From contig OZ245718.1 of assembly GCA_965227045.1 (NCBI GenBank), positions 1,116,001 to 1,180,000 of the forward strand: DNA of 64,000 nt, in the 5' to 3' direction. The stretch is from UBA10649 sp965227045 (GTDB lineage Bacteria; Actinomycetota; Actinomycetes; S36-B12). A program made the position numbers and the translations under genes. Positions 7,969 through 16,730 of the stretch are shown here, one piece after another; positions within the stretch are counted from its first letter, which is position 1, and each line of letters opens with the position of its first letter. The notes under the pieces are model-generated. The model was not told the DNA's origin, searched no databases, and was given only the letters and a program-made list of their open reading frames with translations.

Positions 7969-9308
7969 GCGAGCATCCGCTTCGCGTCCCCGACGAGGAC
8001 GACGGAGCCGGTGATGAGCACCCCGACTCCGCCGTACGTGCTCGCATCCTCGGCGAGGTTGATCGCGCGATCGAGCGCATTGGGCAGCTTCGCCTCGACG
8101 AACACTCGGTCATCGCCGAACACTGTCCGCGCAATCACCGCGAGGGTCTCGGCATCCATCGAGCGGGCGGACGACGACTCGGTGATGACAACGCGATCGA
8201 GTGTCGTCTCCAACGCCTCGAGCAAACCAACCGCGTCCTTGTCGGTCAGCACGCCGATGACGCCGACGAGCGACGCGAAGTCGAAGGAGTCGTCGATCGC
8301 CTTGGCGAGGGCGATCGCGCCGTGCGGGTTGTGAGCAGCATCGAGCAGGACGGTCGGGTTCCGGCGTGCGACCTCAAGCCGTCCCGGTGACGTCACCATT
8401 GCGAATCCCGTGCGCACGAGGTCGACATCGAGCGGACCCGATCCGCCGAGAAGGGCCTCCGCGGCAGCGAGGGCCATAGCCGCGTTCTGTGCCTGGTGCT
8501 CTCCGAACAGCGGGAGGAACACGTCGTCGAACTCCGAGTTCAGTCCGCGCAGCACGAGGATCTGGCCGCCGAGAGCCACACCCCGCGAGGCGACGCCGAA
8601 CTCGAGTCCCTCGCGCGCCACGGTTGCCTCGACCTCAAGACAGCGGGCGAGCAGCACCTCGGCCACCTCGAGTTCCTGCTGCCCGAGGATCGCGATTGAC
8701 CCGGGCTTGATGATGCCGGCCTTCTCACGTGCGATGTCCGTCACCGTGTCGCCGAGGTAGTCGCGGTGATCCAGACCGATCGGAGTGATGACGCAGACGG
8801 TGCCGTCGGCCACGTTCGTCGAGTCCCAACTGCCGCCGAGCCCGACCTCGACGATCGCGACATCGATCGGCGCATCGGCAAACGCGGCGAAGGCGAGGCC
8901 GGTCATGACCTCGAAGTACGACATCGGGACGCCGCCGTCCGCGACGGAGTTCGCGTCGACCACCTCTACGAGCGGGCGCACCTCGTCCCACACGCCAAGG
9001 AGTCGCTCTGCCTCGATCGGCTGGCCGTCGAAGCAGATCCGTTCGCGCGGGTCGACCAGATGTGGGGAGGTGAAGAGCCCCGTGCGCAGTCCGCACGCGC
9101 GGAGCAGCGACTCGATCATGCGGGCCGTCGAGGTCTTCCCGTTCGTGCCGGTGACGTGCACGACCGGATAGGTCCGCTGCGGGTCGCCGAGCAGGTCGGT
9201 CAGCGCGGCGATGCGCGCAAGGGTGGGCTCGATCCGGTTCTCGGGCCACCGGGTCTGCAGGTGATCCCAGAGGGCTGTGAGTCGTTGATCCGGTTCGCCG
9301 ATTAGCAC
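7965..9308 (-). CDS. folC: Dihydrofolate/folylpolyglutamate synthase
   Basis: 447 aa cytoplasmic Mur-ligase-family enzyme that adds glutamate to dihydropteroate and folates. The ATP-binding loop GTNGKTST is at residues 54-61, followed by the folate-loop region FTSPHLVDPRERI; the C-terminal domain carries LLDAAHNPHGA, the family's DAAHNP motif. Start is the GTG at 9308, with a TAGACT -10 box six bases upstream, implying a leaderless transcript. valS, the usual upstream neighbour in actinobacteria, is 4.4 kb away on the opposite strand, which points to a local rearrangement. Confidence 0.95.
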   Translation of the reverse strand: MLIGEPDQRLTALWDHLQTRWPENRIEPTLARIAALTDLLGDPQRTYPVVHVTGTNGKTSTARMIESLLRACGLRTGLFTSPHLVDPRERICFDGQPIEAERLLGVWDEVRPLVEVVDANSVADGGVPMSYFEVMTGLAFAAFADAPIDVAIVEVGLGGSWDSTNVADGTVCVITPIGLDHRDYLGDTVTDIAREKAGIIKPGSIAILGQQELEVAEVLLARCLEVEATVAREGLEFGVASRGVALGGQILVLRGLNSEFDDVFLPLFGEHQAQNAAMALAAAEALLGGSGPLDVDLVRTGFAMVTSPGRLEVARRNPTVLLDAAHNPHGAIALAKAIDDSFDFASLVGVIGVLTDKDAVGLLEALETTLDRVVITESSSARSMDAETLAVIARTVFGDDRVFVEAKLPNALDRAINLAEDASTYGGVGVLITGSVVLVGDAKRMLA

Positions 9309-9314
9309 AGCGTG

Positions 9315-9324
9315 AGTCTACGGT
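9315..9324. promoter_or_regulatory. Overlapping divergent leaderless promoters (folC / PPOX gene)
   Basis: On the minus strand TAGACT (9320..9315) ends six bases before the folC GTG. On the plus strand TACGGT (9319-9324) ends six bases before the ATG at 9331. Both fit TANNNT with initiation at or next to the start codon. The two boxes share bases 9319-9320, so polymerase can hardly use both at once. Confidence 0.6.
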
Positions 9325-9330
9325 TGGCCC

Positions 9331-9876
9331 ATGGGAAAGGTGCTCGACGGAATCGACGACAAGCTGGCCACGTGGCTCGAGGCCCAGCCACTGTTCTTCG
9401 TCGCCACCGCGCCCCTGTCCGGCGAGGGACTCATCAACTTGTCCCCGAAGGGCCTGCACGGGTCCTTCTCGGTCATCGATGAGCACACGGTCGCCTACCT
9501 CGACCTGACCGGCAGCGGCATCGAGACCGTCGCGCATGTTCGCGAGAATGGCCGCATCGTCATCATGTTCTGCGCGTTCGACGGACGCCCCAGCATCGTG
9601 CGCATGCACGGCACCGGCCGAGTCGTCCTCCCTGGAGCCGAGGAGTTCGACGCCCTCATCGGGCGCTTCAGCGAGCACCTGGGAACCCGGTCGATCATCG
9701 TGGTCAACGTGGATCGCACATCGGACTCGTGCGGGTACGCGGTGCCCAAGATGAGCCTCGTCGAGGAGCGCGACGTGCTCGACCTGAGCGACGCGAAGCG
9801 CGGTGCCGACGGCCTGGTCGAGTATCGCGCGGAGAAGAATGCGTTCAGCCTCGACGGCCTGCCAGGCCTCGTCTAG
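9331..9876 (+). CDS. Pyridoxamine 5'-phosphate oxidase-like flavin-binding protein
   Basis: 181 aa. The sequence looks like the PPOX/split-barrel flavin family: an N-terminal segment LFFVATAPLSGEGLINLSPKG, beta strands around VAYLDLTGSGIETVAHVRENGRIVIMFCAF, and RMHGTGRVV. These match the actinobacterial subgroup often annotated as pyridoxamine 5'-phosphate oxidase family protein, many of which bind FMN or F420. It is not the biosynthetic PdxH. Transcribed divergently from folC with no room for a conventional leader; the substrate is unknown. Confidence 0.8.
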   Translation: MGKVLDGIDDKLATWLEAQPLFFVATAPLSGEGLINLSPKGLHGSFSVIDEHTVAYLDLTGSGIETVAHVRENGRIVIMFCAFDGRPSIVRMHGTGRVVLPGAEEFDALIGRFSEHLGTRSIIVVNVDRTSDSCGYAVPKMSLVEERDVLDLSDAKRGADGLVEYRAEKNAFSLDGLPGLV

Positions 9877-9902
9877 CGCTACTGTCCTCCTAGGGATCTC
9901 CA

Positions 9903-11477
9903 ATGGTCCGGCTGGAGAGCCCCATGGCAGGACCCGAGGTAGCGCAGCCCGACTTCCGCGTCCTTTTCGAGTCCGCCCCCGGGATGTTCCTGGTCCTCAC
10001 CGATTCCCTCGAGGTCGTCGCTGCGAGCGATGCGTACCTCTACGTCACCGGCACGCACCGTCAGGACGTCGTTGGACGTGGAGTCTTCGACCTCTTCGAT
10101 CGCACCGCAGACACGACGAACGAGAAGTTCATTGCACTGCGCGACTCGCTTGAGAAGGTTCGACGCGAACGCGTCGTCGATACCGTGCGCGTGCTGTCGT
10201 ACCCCGCGCCTATCGCGCAAACGGCACGACCGGAGTTCGCGGACCGCTTCTGGCGTCAGGTCAACGTTCCTGTCCTCGCCGCCAACGGCGACCTGCTCTA
10301 CATCACGCACCGCATCGAGGACATCACCGAGCTCGTGCAACTCGCCGAACTCGAGGCGGGAACAGCGCTGTCGGACGCCGCCCACGCGGACGCGACCTTG
10401 CAGGCGATCTCGAGCATGGATGCGCGTTTCGCGCGCCAGGCCGACGAGATCCTGGAGTCCGGACGGCAGCTCAAGGCGGCGAACGTCGAGTCGGGACGAC
10501 TGCAGGCCGAGGGTGCCGAGTCGGACCGCATCCTTACCGCGGCGAATGTCGAGTCCGGACGACTGCTGACAGCGGCAGGAGTGGAAACCGACCGACTCAC
10601 CGCAGCCGGAGTCGAGTCCGACCGACTCCTCACCGCAGCCGGCGTCGAGACCGACCGACTCACGGCGGAGGGTGTGGAGTCCGACCGACTCCTCACCGCA
10701 GCTGGCGTGGAGACCGACCGACTCACGGTCGAGGGCGAGCTCAGCAAATCCGACCTACTCCGCGCCCTCGCGAATCTCGACCAGTTCGTCTACATCGTCT
10801 CGCACGACCTGCAGTCCCCCGTGCGCAATGTCTCCGGCGTTGCCGAGATGCTGCGGCAGAGCCTTGGACCCGATCAACTAACGGACGAGGTCAGCAACCT
10901 GCTGAGCCTGCTCGACAAGAGCACCGCTCGGATGCTCGCCCAGATTCAGGGTCTGCTGCAGATGAGCCGTCTGCAGAGCGCAACGCCGATGTGGGCGCGG
11001 GTCGACCTCACCACGATCGCCGAAGAGGCGATCGCCTCGCTTGAGGAGGCTGAGGGCCACCTGGATGCAACCATCACGATCGAAGGCACTCTTCCGATCC
11101 TCGAGGCAGAACCGCTCCAGATGACGCTGCTCATCCAGAACCTCGTCGGCAACGCAGTGAAGTACCGACGCATGGACGTTCCAGCAGTCGTTGTGATCGC
11201 CACAGTGGCCGACGCTCCCCCCGGCACGGTAGAGATTGTCATCACGGACAACGGAATCGGCATCGCGGCCGAGAACCAGGAGCGGATCTTCCGAATCTTC
11301 CAGCGCCTGCACGCACCGAGGGACTCCGTCTATCAGGGCACGGGGATCGGGCTGGCACTCGCAGACAAAATCGTGCAGAACCACCGGGGCACCATCTGGG
11401 TGCAGTCGGAGGGCAAGGACCAGGGATGCGCATTCCACGTGCGGCTCCCCAAGTCGCAGAACATCCAGCTGGACTGA
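9903..11477 (+). CDS. PAS-domain sensor histidine kinase with repetitive signalling helix
   Basis: 524 aa, soluble (no membrane helix). An N-terminal PAS domain (about 15-145) is followed by a repetitive helical linker (190-278, near-identical LTAAGVETDR / LTAEGVESDRL units), then the HisKA domain with phosphoacceptor His301 in IVSHDLQSP, and an ATPase domain with N-box (NLVGNAVKYR), DNGIGI and GTGIGLAL boxes. The H-box type resembles phytochrome-like kinases that partner with single-domain regulators, and exactly such a regulator follows 17 bp later. ATG 9903 has AGGGA upstream; ATG 9924 is an alternative start. Confidence 0.9.
   Translation: MVRLESPMAGPEVAQPDFRVLFESAPGMFLVLTDSLEVVAASDAYLYVTGTHRQDVVGRGVFDLFDRTADTTNEKFIALRDSLEKVRRERVVDTVRVLSYPAPIAQTARPEFADRFWRQVNVPVLAANGDLLYITHRIEDITELVQLAELEAGTALSDAAHADATLQAISSMDARFARQADEILESGRQLKAANVESGRLQAEGAESDRILTAANVESGRLLTAAGVETDRLTAAGVESDRLLTAAGVETDRLTAEGVESDRLLTAAGVETDRLTVEGELSKSDLLRALANLDQFVYIVSHDLQSPVRNVSGVAEMLRQSLGPDQLTDEVSNLLSLLDKSTARMLAQIQGLLQMSRLQSATPMWARVDLTTIAEEAIASLEEAEGHLDATITIEGTLPILEAEPLQMTLLIQNLVGNAVKYRRMDVPAVVVIATVADAPPGTVEIVITDNGIGIAAENQERIFRIFQRLHAPRDSVYQGTGIGLALADKIVQNHRGTIWVQSEGKDQGCAFHVRLPKSQNIQLD
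10470..10736 (+). repeat. 63-bp-period coding repeat in the kinase linker
   Basis: Codons 190-278 of the kinase encode alternating 10- and 11-residue units built on [AE]GVE[ST]DRL. The DNA is also repetitive: GAGTCCGACCGACTCCTCAC recurs exactly 63 bp apart (10614 and 10677). One 21-residue period equals three heptads, so a continuous coiled coil would be kept when units are gained or lost. Confidence 0.85.
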
Positions 11478-11494
11478 CAGGAAGGCGCAACTCG

Positions 11495-11944
11495 ATGACC
11501 GAGTACCGACCCGCCCGCATCATGATGATCGAGGACAACGAGGTTGATCTGCTTCGCGCGCGACAAGCGTTGCAAGCGGCTCGCTTCCTCAACGACATCA
11601 CGGACTTCGAATACGCCGAGTCAGCGCTCGAGTACCTCAACGACGAGTCCAAAGACCTGCCTGACCTGATCCTGCTCGACTTGAACCTGCCGGGCATGAG
11701 CGGTCGGGAGTTCCTCGCGATCATGAAGGCCTCGTCGCGAGCGCGCCACGTTCCCGTAGTCGCGCTCACGACATCCGAGGCCGACAACGACATCCTCGCG
11801 AGTTGGGAATTGGGCGTCGCCGGCTACATCGTCAAGCCGGTATCGCTCTCGCGCCTGAGCGAGATCATGGACCAGTTCGTCGGCCTCTACTTCGAGATGG
11901 TCGTGTTGCCGTCGCGTTTCCAGATAGCCCAGAGGAGCGCCTAA
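11495..11944 (+). CDS. Single-domain response regulator (Rcp1-like)
   Basis: 149 aa, consisting of one receiver domain with the acidic pair E13-D14, phosphoacceptor Asp62 in LILLDLNLPG, the switch Thr in VALTTSEAD and Lys in GYIVKP. There is no output domain. It fits the Rcp/CheY-like regulators that pair with PAS/phytochrome-type kinases. The ATG at 11495 follows an AGGAAGG site; an open frame further upstream overlaps the kinase gene and is not used. Co-transcribed with the kinase. The next gene is convergent; between the two stops only a weak 5-bp hairpin (11954-11968) is visible. Confidence 0.92.
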   Translation: MTEYRPARIMMIEDNEVDLLRARQALQAARFLNDITDFEYAESALEYLNDESKDLPDLILLDLNLPGMSGREFLAIMKASSRARHVPVVALTTSEADNDILASWELGVAGYIVKPVSLSRLSEIMDQFVGLYFEMVVLPSRFQIAQRSA

Positions 11945-11971
11945 CGCGCGACTAGCCCCTTGCGGGCTGGG

Positions 11972-13657
11972 TCAGGTTGCCAGTGGTGCGGGCACCGATT
12001 CTGGATCGGCGAGCATGCTGGTCGGACGACCATGCAGGTAGCCCTGCTGTAGCCAGACGCCTGCATCGAGAAGGCGATCGCGCTGGTCCTCGGTCTCGAT
12101 GCCCTCGGCAATGAGATGAATGGATCCGTCGGCACACATGGACACCATCGATCTGACGATCCGAGCCGCCATCCGGTCCGTGGGGAGCCGCGATGTCACC
12201 GATCGGTCGATCTTGATCCCGTCGACCGGTATGGCCATCAAGGTCGCGAACGTCGAGTACCCATCGCAGAAGTCATCGATGGCGATCTGGACACCGCGAT
12301 CGCGGAGCTCGCGCAAAGTCGTGACCATGTCGTCGTGATGGCGCAGCTTGCCAGCATCCGTGACCTCAAGTTGGACCTGCGATCCCGACACAACGAGCTC
12401 GGAGAAGAGCGTGTCCATCGTGGCCAGGAGCGGCTCCGTGTTGACCAACTGCGAGGCGTGCAAGTTGATGCTGATCGCCGTATCTGGGCTCCCTGGTGCC
12501 AGCCTGGAGGTCAGGGCCATGCAGGTGGTCTGAAGCGTGTGCGCGCCGAAGGCAACCGCGAGTGGTGACTCGAGCAGCAGCGTGAGGTTGTGAGCGGTGG
12601 ATCCGCTCTCGTCATTCGGCCAGCGCGCGAGCGACTCGTATCCCCACACGCGTTGACGACTGAGATCCATGATCGGCTGATACCAGAACTCGACTTCGGA
12701 GAGCAGCCGCGCGATGGGCAGGTGCGTGGGCCGCGAGCTGTCGATCGCGAGTATCTCGTTGGCCGATCCGCCGAGCATCGCGAAGTGCGGCATGCCGTCG
12801 GCGGCAACCTTCGCCGCGTACATCGCGTGGTCGGCCGCATCGACGACGCCGTCGAGATCATCCTGCGGATTCGCGAGCACTGCGCCACAGCTCACGCCGA
12901 CGCGGGCCTCGATCCCAGGTCCGCGAGCCACCACGGAATTGGCGGCTTCGCCGACTCGGATCGCCAGTGTCCGCAGCTCCGCGATATCCGTACTGCCGGG
13001 AGCAAGGACGATGAATTCGTCGCCACCCCAGCGCCCGATCGTGTCCTCGTCGCGGATCGACTCGCGTATCCGAGCGACCATGTCGATCAGGACCTGGTCC
13101 CCCACGCGATGGCCGAATGTGTCATTGATGTTCTTCAGGCTGTCTATGTCGAAGTAGAGCAAGGAGTAGGCCGCGCCGGCGCGATGCGTCGCGGTGAGGA
13201 GTCGCGTGAAGGCACCACGCTCGAGGGCGCCGGTGATCGCATCGCGGCTAAGGCCCAGGATCACCTCGGCCAGGTACTCCTTGCGCAGGATCGACTGCTG
13301 GACAACCCGCCGCAGTTCCGCGTCGGTCACGTCGTGCTTGTTCAGGAAGCCCTGCGCTCCGCGCGCCAGGCACTTCGCCGGCAGTTCGGGATCAGGAGCT
13401 CCCGACATCACGACGATCGGCAGATCATTCGCGTGACTCAGCAGTCCGTCGAGAGTGCTGATGCCTTCGGCATCCGGCAGCGCCAGGTCGGTGACGACCA
13501 GATCCCAAGCCCGTTGATCCAGCAGATCCTGCGCCTCGGCGAGGGTCTGCACGTCGTCGATCTCGAAGACGAAGTCGGTGAGACCGGCCAACGATTTCTT
13601 CAGGAGTGCAACCTGTACCTCGTCATCCTCGACGAGCAGCAGCCGGAGAGGAGCCAT
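11972..13657 (-). CDS. REC-GGDEF-EAL c-di-GMP turnover protein
   Basis: 561 aa. Receiver domain (1-120, phosphoacceptor Asp57 in VVTDLALPD), diguanylate cyclase domain (about 135-300) with intact GGDEF at 211-215 and an RxxD inhibitory site (202-205), and an EAL domain (about 315-555). The EAL signature reads ESL (341-343) but keeps the metal-binding Glu; NLHASQL, DDFCDGYS, IKID and AEGIETEDQ are also recognisable. Both synthesis and hydrolysis are possible, gated by phosphorylation. Convergent to the preceding kinase-regulator pair, which may supply the phosphate (inference). Confidence 0.92.
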   Translation of the reverse strand: MAPLRLLLVEDDEVQVALLKKSLAGLTDFVFEIDDVQTLAEAQDLLDQRAWDLVVTDLALPDAEGISTLDGLLSHANDLPIVVMSGAPDPELPAKCLARGAQGFLNKHDVTDAELRRVVQQSILRKEYLAEVILGLSRDAITGALERGAFTRLLTATHRAGAAYSLLYFDIDSLKNINDTFGHRVGDQVLIDMVARIRESIRDEDTIGRWGGDEFIVLAPGSTDIAELRTLAIRVGEAANSVVARGPGIEARVGVSCGAVLANPQDDLDGVVDAADHAMYAAKVAADGMPHFAMLGGSANEILAIDSSRPTHLPIARLLSEVEFWYQPIMDLSRQRVWGYESLARWPNDESGSTAHNLTLLLESPLAVAFGAHTLQTTCMALTSRLAPGSPDTAISINLHASQLVNTEPLLATMDTLFSELVVSGSQVQLEVTDAGKLRHHDDMVTTLRELRDRGVQIAIDDFCDGYSTFATLMAIPVDGIKIDRSVTSRLPTDRMAARIVRSMVSMCADGSIHLIAEGIETEDQRDRLLDAGVWLQQGYLHGRPTSMLADPESVPAPLAT

Positions 13658-13726
13658 ACCGGATCATATGGCGGCATGAGCACGCGTGAAGGCAACCTTC
13701 ACGATGGAGCGCGGCGTTCGCACAAA

Positions 13727-13732
13727 TAGACT
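13727..13732 (+). promoter_or_regulatory. -10 box of valS (leaderless)
   Basis: TAGACT followed by eight bases and then the valS ATG. There is no purine-rich ribosome site in between, so a leaderless transcript is likely. The same hexamer occurs before folC. Confidence 0.5.
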
Positions 13733-13740
13733 CCTGCCCC

Positions 13741-16299
13741 ATGACCGCGAACCTCCTGCCCGACAAGCCCACCCTCGACGGCCTCGAGGACAAGTGGGCG
13801 TCGGTATGGCAGGAGCAGGGCACCTACCGATTCGATCGCACGAAGACGCGCGAGCAGGTCTATTCGATCGACACTCCCCCGCCGACGGCCAGCGGCTCGC
13901 TGCATGTCGGACACGTGTTCTCCTTCACGCACACCGACACCATTGCGCGCTACCAGCGCATGCGCGGGCGCGAGGTGTTCTATCCGATGGGCTGGGACGA
14001 CAACGGACTGCCGACCGAGCGTCGCGTGCAGAACTACTACGGCGTGCGCTGCGACCCGAGCCTCCCGTACGACCCGGACTTCACTCCGCCCGAGGAGCCC
14101 GACGCGAAGCGGCAGGTGCCGATCTCCCGACGGAACTTCGTCGAGCTGTGCCTCAAGCTGACAGTCGAGGACGAGGCCATCTTCGAGGCCGTCTGGCGAC
14201 GAGTGGGACTGTCCGTCGACTGGGACCAGACCTACCAGACCATCGGGCGCAACTCGCAGTTCACCAGCCAGCTGGCGTTCCTGCGCAACCTCGCCCGCGG
14301 CGAGGCCTACCAGTCCGAGGCACCCACGTTGTGGGACGTCACCTACCGCACGGCTGTTGCACAGGCCGAGCTCGAGGATCGCGAGCGGCCCGGCGCGTAT
14401 CACCGCATCGGCTTCCCGACATCCGCCGATCCGTCGACAAAGGTCTTCATCGAGACCACGCGCCCCGAGCTGCTCGCCGCGTGCGTTGCGCTTGTTGCAC
14501 ATCCCGACGACGAGCGCTATCAGCCGCTGTTCGGCTCGACCGTGCGCACGCCGGCATTCGACGTCGAGGTTCCGGTGCTCGCTCACGCGCTCGCCGATCC
14601 CGAGAAGGGCTCGGGCATCGCGATGATCTGCACATTCGGTGACCTCACCGACGTGACGTGGTGGCGCGAGCTGCAACTGCCGACGCGGCCGATCATCGGC
14701 TGGGACGGCCGCATCATCCCGGAGATCCCCGAGTGGATCGCCACCGACGCCGCACGCGACAACTACACCGCTATCGCGGGCGCGACCAGCCACACGGCAA
14801 AGGAGCGCATGGTCGAACTGCTCACCGCGAGCGGTGACATCGTCGGCGAGCCAAAGCCGATCATGCATCCGGTGAAGTTCTACGAGCGCGGCGACAAGCC
14901 GCTTGAGATCGTCACGACGCGTCAGTGGTACATCGCCAACGGCGGCCGCGACGCCGAGCTGCGCGCCAAGCTCGTCGCGCGCGGTAGCGAGATCACGTGG
15001 CATCCCGCGCACATGCGCGTGCGGTACGAGAACTGGGTCGAGGGCCTCAACGGCGACTGGCTCATCTCGCGCCAGCGCTTCTTCGGCGTTCCCCTTCCAC
15101 TCTGGTACCCGATCGATGCGCACGGCAACCCGGTCTACGAGACGCCGATCGTGCCCGAGGAGCAGACGCTCCCGATCGACCCGAGCAGCGATGTTCCGCC
15201 CGGGTACACGGCCGACCAACGCGGTGTCGCCGGCGGGTTCATGGGCGATCCCGATGTCATGGATACCTGGGCGACCAGTTCGCTCACGCCGCAGATCGTC
15301 GGCGGTTGGGAGCGCGACACCGACCTGTGGGAGCGCGTGTTCCCGATGGACCTGCGACCGCAGGCGCACGACATCATCCGCACCTGGCTGTTCTCGTCGG
15401 TCGTCCGCGCGCACCTGGAGAACGACTGCGCGCCGTGGTCGAATGCCGCCATCTCCGGCTTCATCCTCGATCCGGACCGCAAGAAGATGAGCAAGTCCAA
15501 GGGCAACGTCGTCACGCCGATGTCGCTGCTCGAGGAGCACAGTTCCGATGCGGTGCGCTACTGGGCGGCATCCGGTCGCCCCGGCACCGACACCTCCTTC
15601 GACGTCGGGCAGATGAAGATCGGGCGCCGCCTGGCGATCAAGGTGCTCAACGCGAGCAAGTTCGTCCTCGGTCACGGGTCGACCATCGACGACGCCGCAG
15701 TGACCGAGCCCCTGGACCGAGCGCTTCTCGCGCGCCTGTCCGACGTCGTGCGCCAGGCCACCGAAGCCTTCGACGGCTACCAGTACTCCAAGGCGCTTGA
15801 GGTTGCCGAGGGATTCTTCTGGAACTTCACGGACGACTACGTAGAGCTGGTCAAGGACCGCGCCTACGGCGCGCAAGGTGAGGCCGCCGCAGCGTCGGCC
15901 AAGGCCACCCTCGCGACCGCGCTCAGTGTCCAGTTGCGGCTCTTCGCACCGATCCTCCCGTTCACCACTGAAGAGGTGTGGTCGTGGTGGCAGGAGGGCT
16001 CGATCCACCGCAGCCCGTGGCCCGACTCGGCGGAACTCGCGAAGCTCGCGGGTGATGCCGACGCCGCCGTCGTCGACGACGTAGCTGCGGTACTGACGCT
16101 CGTGCGCAAGGTCAAGTCCGAGGCGAAGGCGTCGATGCGTGCAGACGTTGCGTCGGCGGTCATCACGGCTACCGCGGATCAGATCGCTCGACTGCAGCTC
16201 GGTGTCGCCGACCTCAAGGCCGTTGGCCGCATCGCCGACCTCACCTTCGCTGTGGGCGACGGGCCGATCGAGGTCAGCGTCGTCCTCGCCGAGGTGTAG
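13741..16299 (+). CDS. valS: Valyl-tRNA synthetase
   Basis: 852 aa class I synthetase. The HIGH motif appears as HVGH in TASGSLHVGHVFS, and KMSKS as KKMSKSKGN about residue 585. The editing domain lies between (TRPELLAACVALVAHPDD). The sequence GWDDNGLPTERRVQNYYGVR is typical of the second ValRS type found in some actinobacteria; the long C-terminal coiled-coil arm of the E. coli/Mycobacterium type is missing, and the protein ends soon after the anticodon-binding domain. It is the only ValRS seen here and is probably essential. Its stop is 1 bp from the convergent neighbour. Confidence 0.95.
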   Translation: MTANLLPDKPTLDGLEDKWASVWQEQGTYRFDRTKTREQVYSIDTPPPTASGSLHVGHVFSFTHTDTIARYQRMRGREVFYPMGWDDNGLPTERRVQNYYGVRCDPSLPYDPDFTPPEEPDAKRQVPISRRNFVELCLKLTVEDEAIFEAVWRRVGLSVDWDQTYQTIGRNSQFTSQLAFLRNLARGEAYQSEAPTLWDVTYRTAVAQAELEDRERPGAYHRIGFPTSADPSTKVFIETTRPELLAACVALVAHPDDERYQPLFGSTVRTPAFDVEVPVLAHALADPEKGSGIAMICTFGDLTDVTWWRELQLPTRPIIGWDGRIIPEIPEWIATDAARDNYTAIAGATSHTAKERMVELLTASGDIVGEPKPIMHPVKFYERGDKPLEIVTTRQWYIANGGRDAELRAKLVARGSEITWHPAHMRVRYENWVEGLNGDWLISRQRFFGVPLPLWYPIDAHGNPVYETPIVPEEQTLPIDPSSDVPPGYTADQRGVAGGFMGDPDVMDTWATSSLTPQIVGGWERDTDLWERVFPMDLRPQAHDIIRTWLFSSVVRAHLENDCAPWSNAAISGFILDPDRKKMSKSKGNVVTPMSLLEEHSSDAVRYWAASGRPGTDTSFDVGQMKIGRRLAIKVLNASKFVLGHGSTIDDAAVTEPLDRALLARLSDVVRQATEAFDGYQYSKALEVAEGFFWNFTDDYVELVKDRAYGAQGEAAAASAKATLATALSVQLRLFAPILPFTTEEVWSWWQEGSIHRSPWPDSAELAKLAGDADAAVVDDVAAVLTLVRKVKSEAKASMRADVASAVITATADQIARLQLGVADLKAVGRIADLTFAVGDGPIEVSVVLAEV

Positions 16300-16300
16300 C

Positions 16301-16711
16301 TCAGCCGTCGAGGTTCGACAGTTCCTTCAGCAGCCCAAGCTGGGTCGACGTGCTGGGCAGGTCGGGTGCGGTATCGGGTTCGGGGTCAGGCTTCTGCGGC
16401 AAGGCGGCGACGACCGGCCGCGGAGCATCGGGCGACAGCTCCGGTGCGTAGACGTGTATGAGGTCAATGCCCGTGACGTCAACCTGTGCGGCCGTCTCCA
16501 GGTCGCGCGGCAGGACGAGCAGTTCGGGAGCGGTGTCGAGCAGGCTGTAGTCCTCCTGTGCGGCGGCCGCGAACCAGCCGGGAGTCAGCGTTGCCGCGAG
16601 CGGGAAGCGGGAGTCACGCGCGGCAGCGGCGAGCTCGACGAGCGAGATGGGCTGCTCGAGAGCGAACAACGCATATGTGGCCGATGCGATCGACTCACGG
16701 GCAACGCTCAC
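16301..16711 (-). CDS. Hypothetical protein at end of the pilus cluster
   Basis: 136 aa, no recognised family. GTG start at 16711, chosen because GGGAGGA lies six bases upstream; it is 19 bp after the stop of the CpaE-like ATPase gene. The N-terminal half reads as a small globular domain (SIASATYALFALEQPISLVELAAAARDS), and the C-terminal third is Pro/Asp-rich and probably disordered. Last gene of the nine-gene minus-strand cluster, so a pilus-related accessory role is a guess from position. Confidence 0.6.
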   Translation of the reverse strand: MSVARESIASATYALFALEQPISLVELAAAARDSRFPLAATLTPGWFAAAAQEDYSLLDTAPELLVLPRDLETAAQVDVTGIDLIHVYAPELSPDAPRPVVAALPQKPDPEPDTAPDLPSTSTQLGLLKELSNLDG

Positions 16712-16730
16712 CGTCGTCCTCCCATCGTCA

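Noticed and set aside
8725..9903. 392-codon minus-strand frame covering the PPOX-like gene and folC start
   Set aside because: Composition is Arg/Asp-rich shadow type; both real genes read through it in other frames with family motifs.
10470..10736. Repeat array considered as CRISPR or minisatellite
   Set aside because: No spacers; the repeats are in frame and encode heptad-compatible protein units inside a kinase.
13699..16008. 769-codon minus-strand open frame opposite valS
   Set aside because: Antisense frame created by GC-rich codon bias; valS on the plus strand has all synthetase motifs and a promoter.
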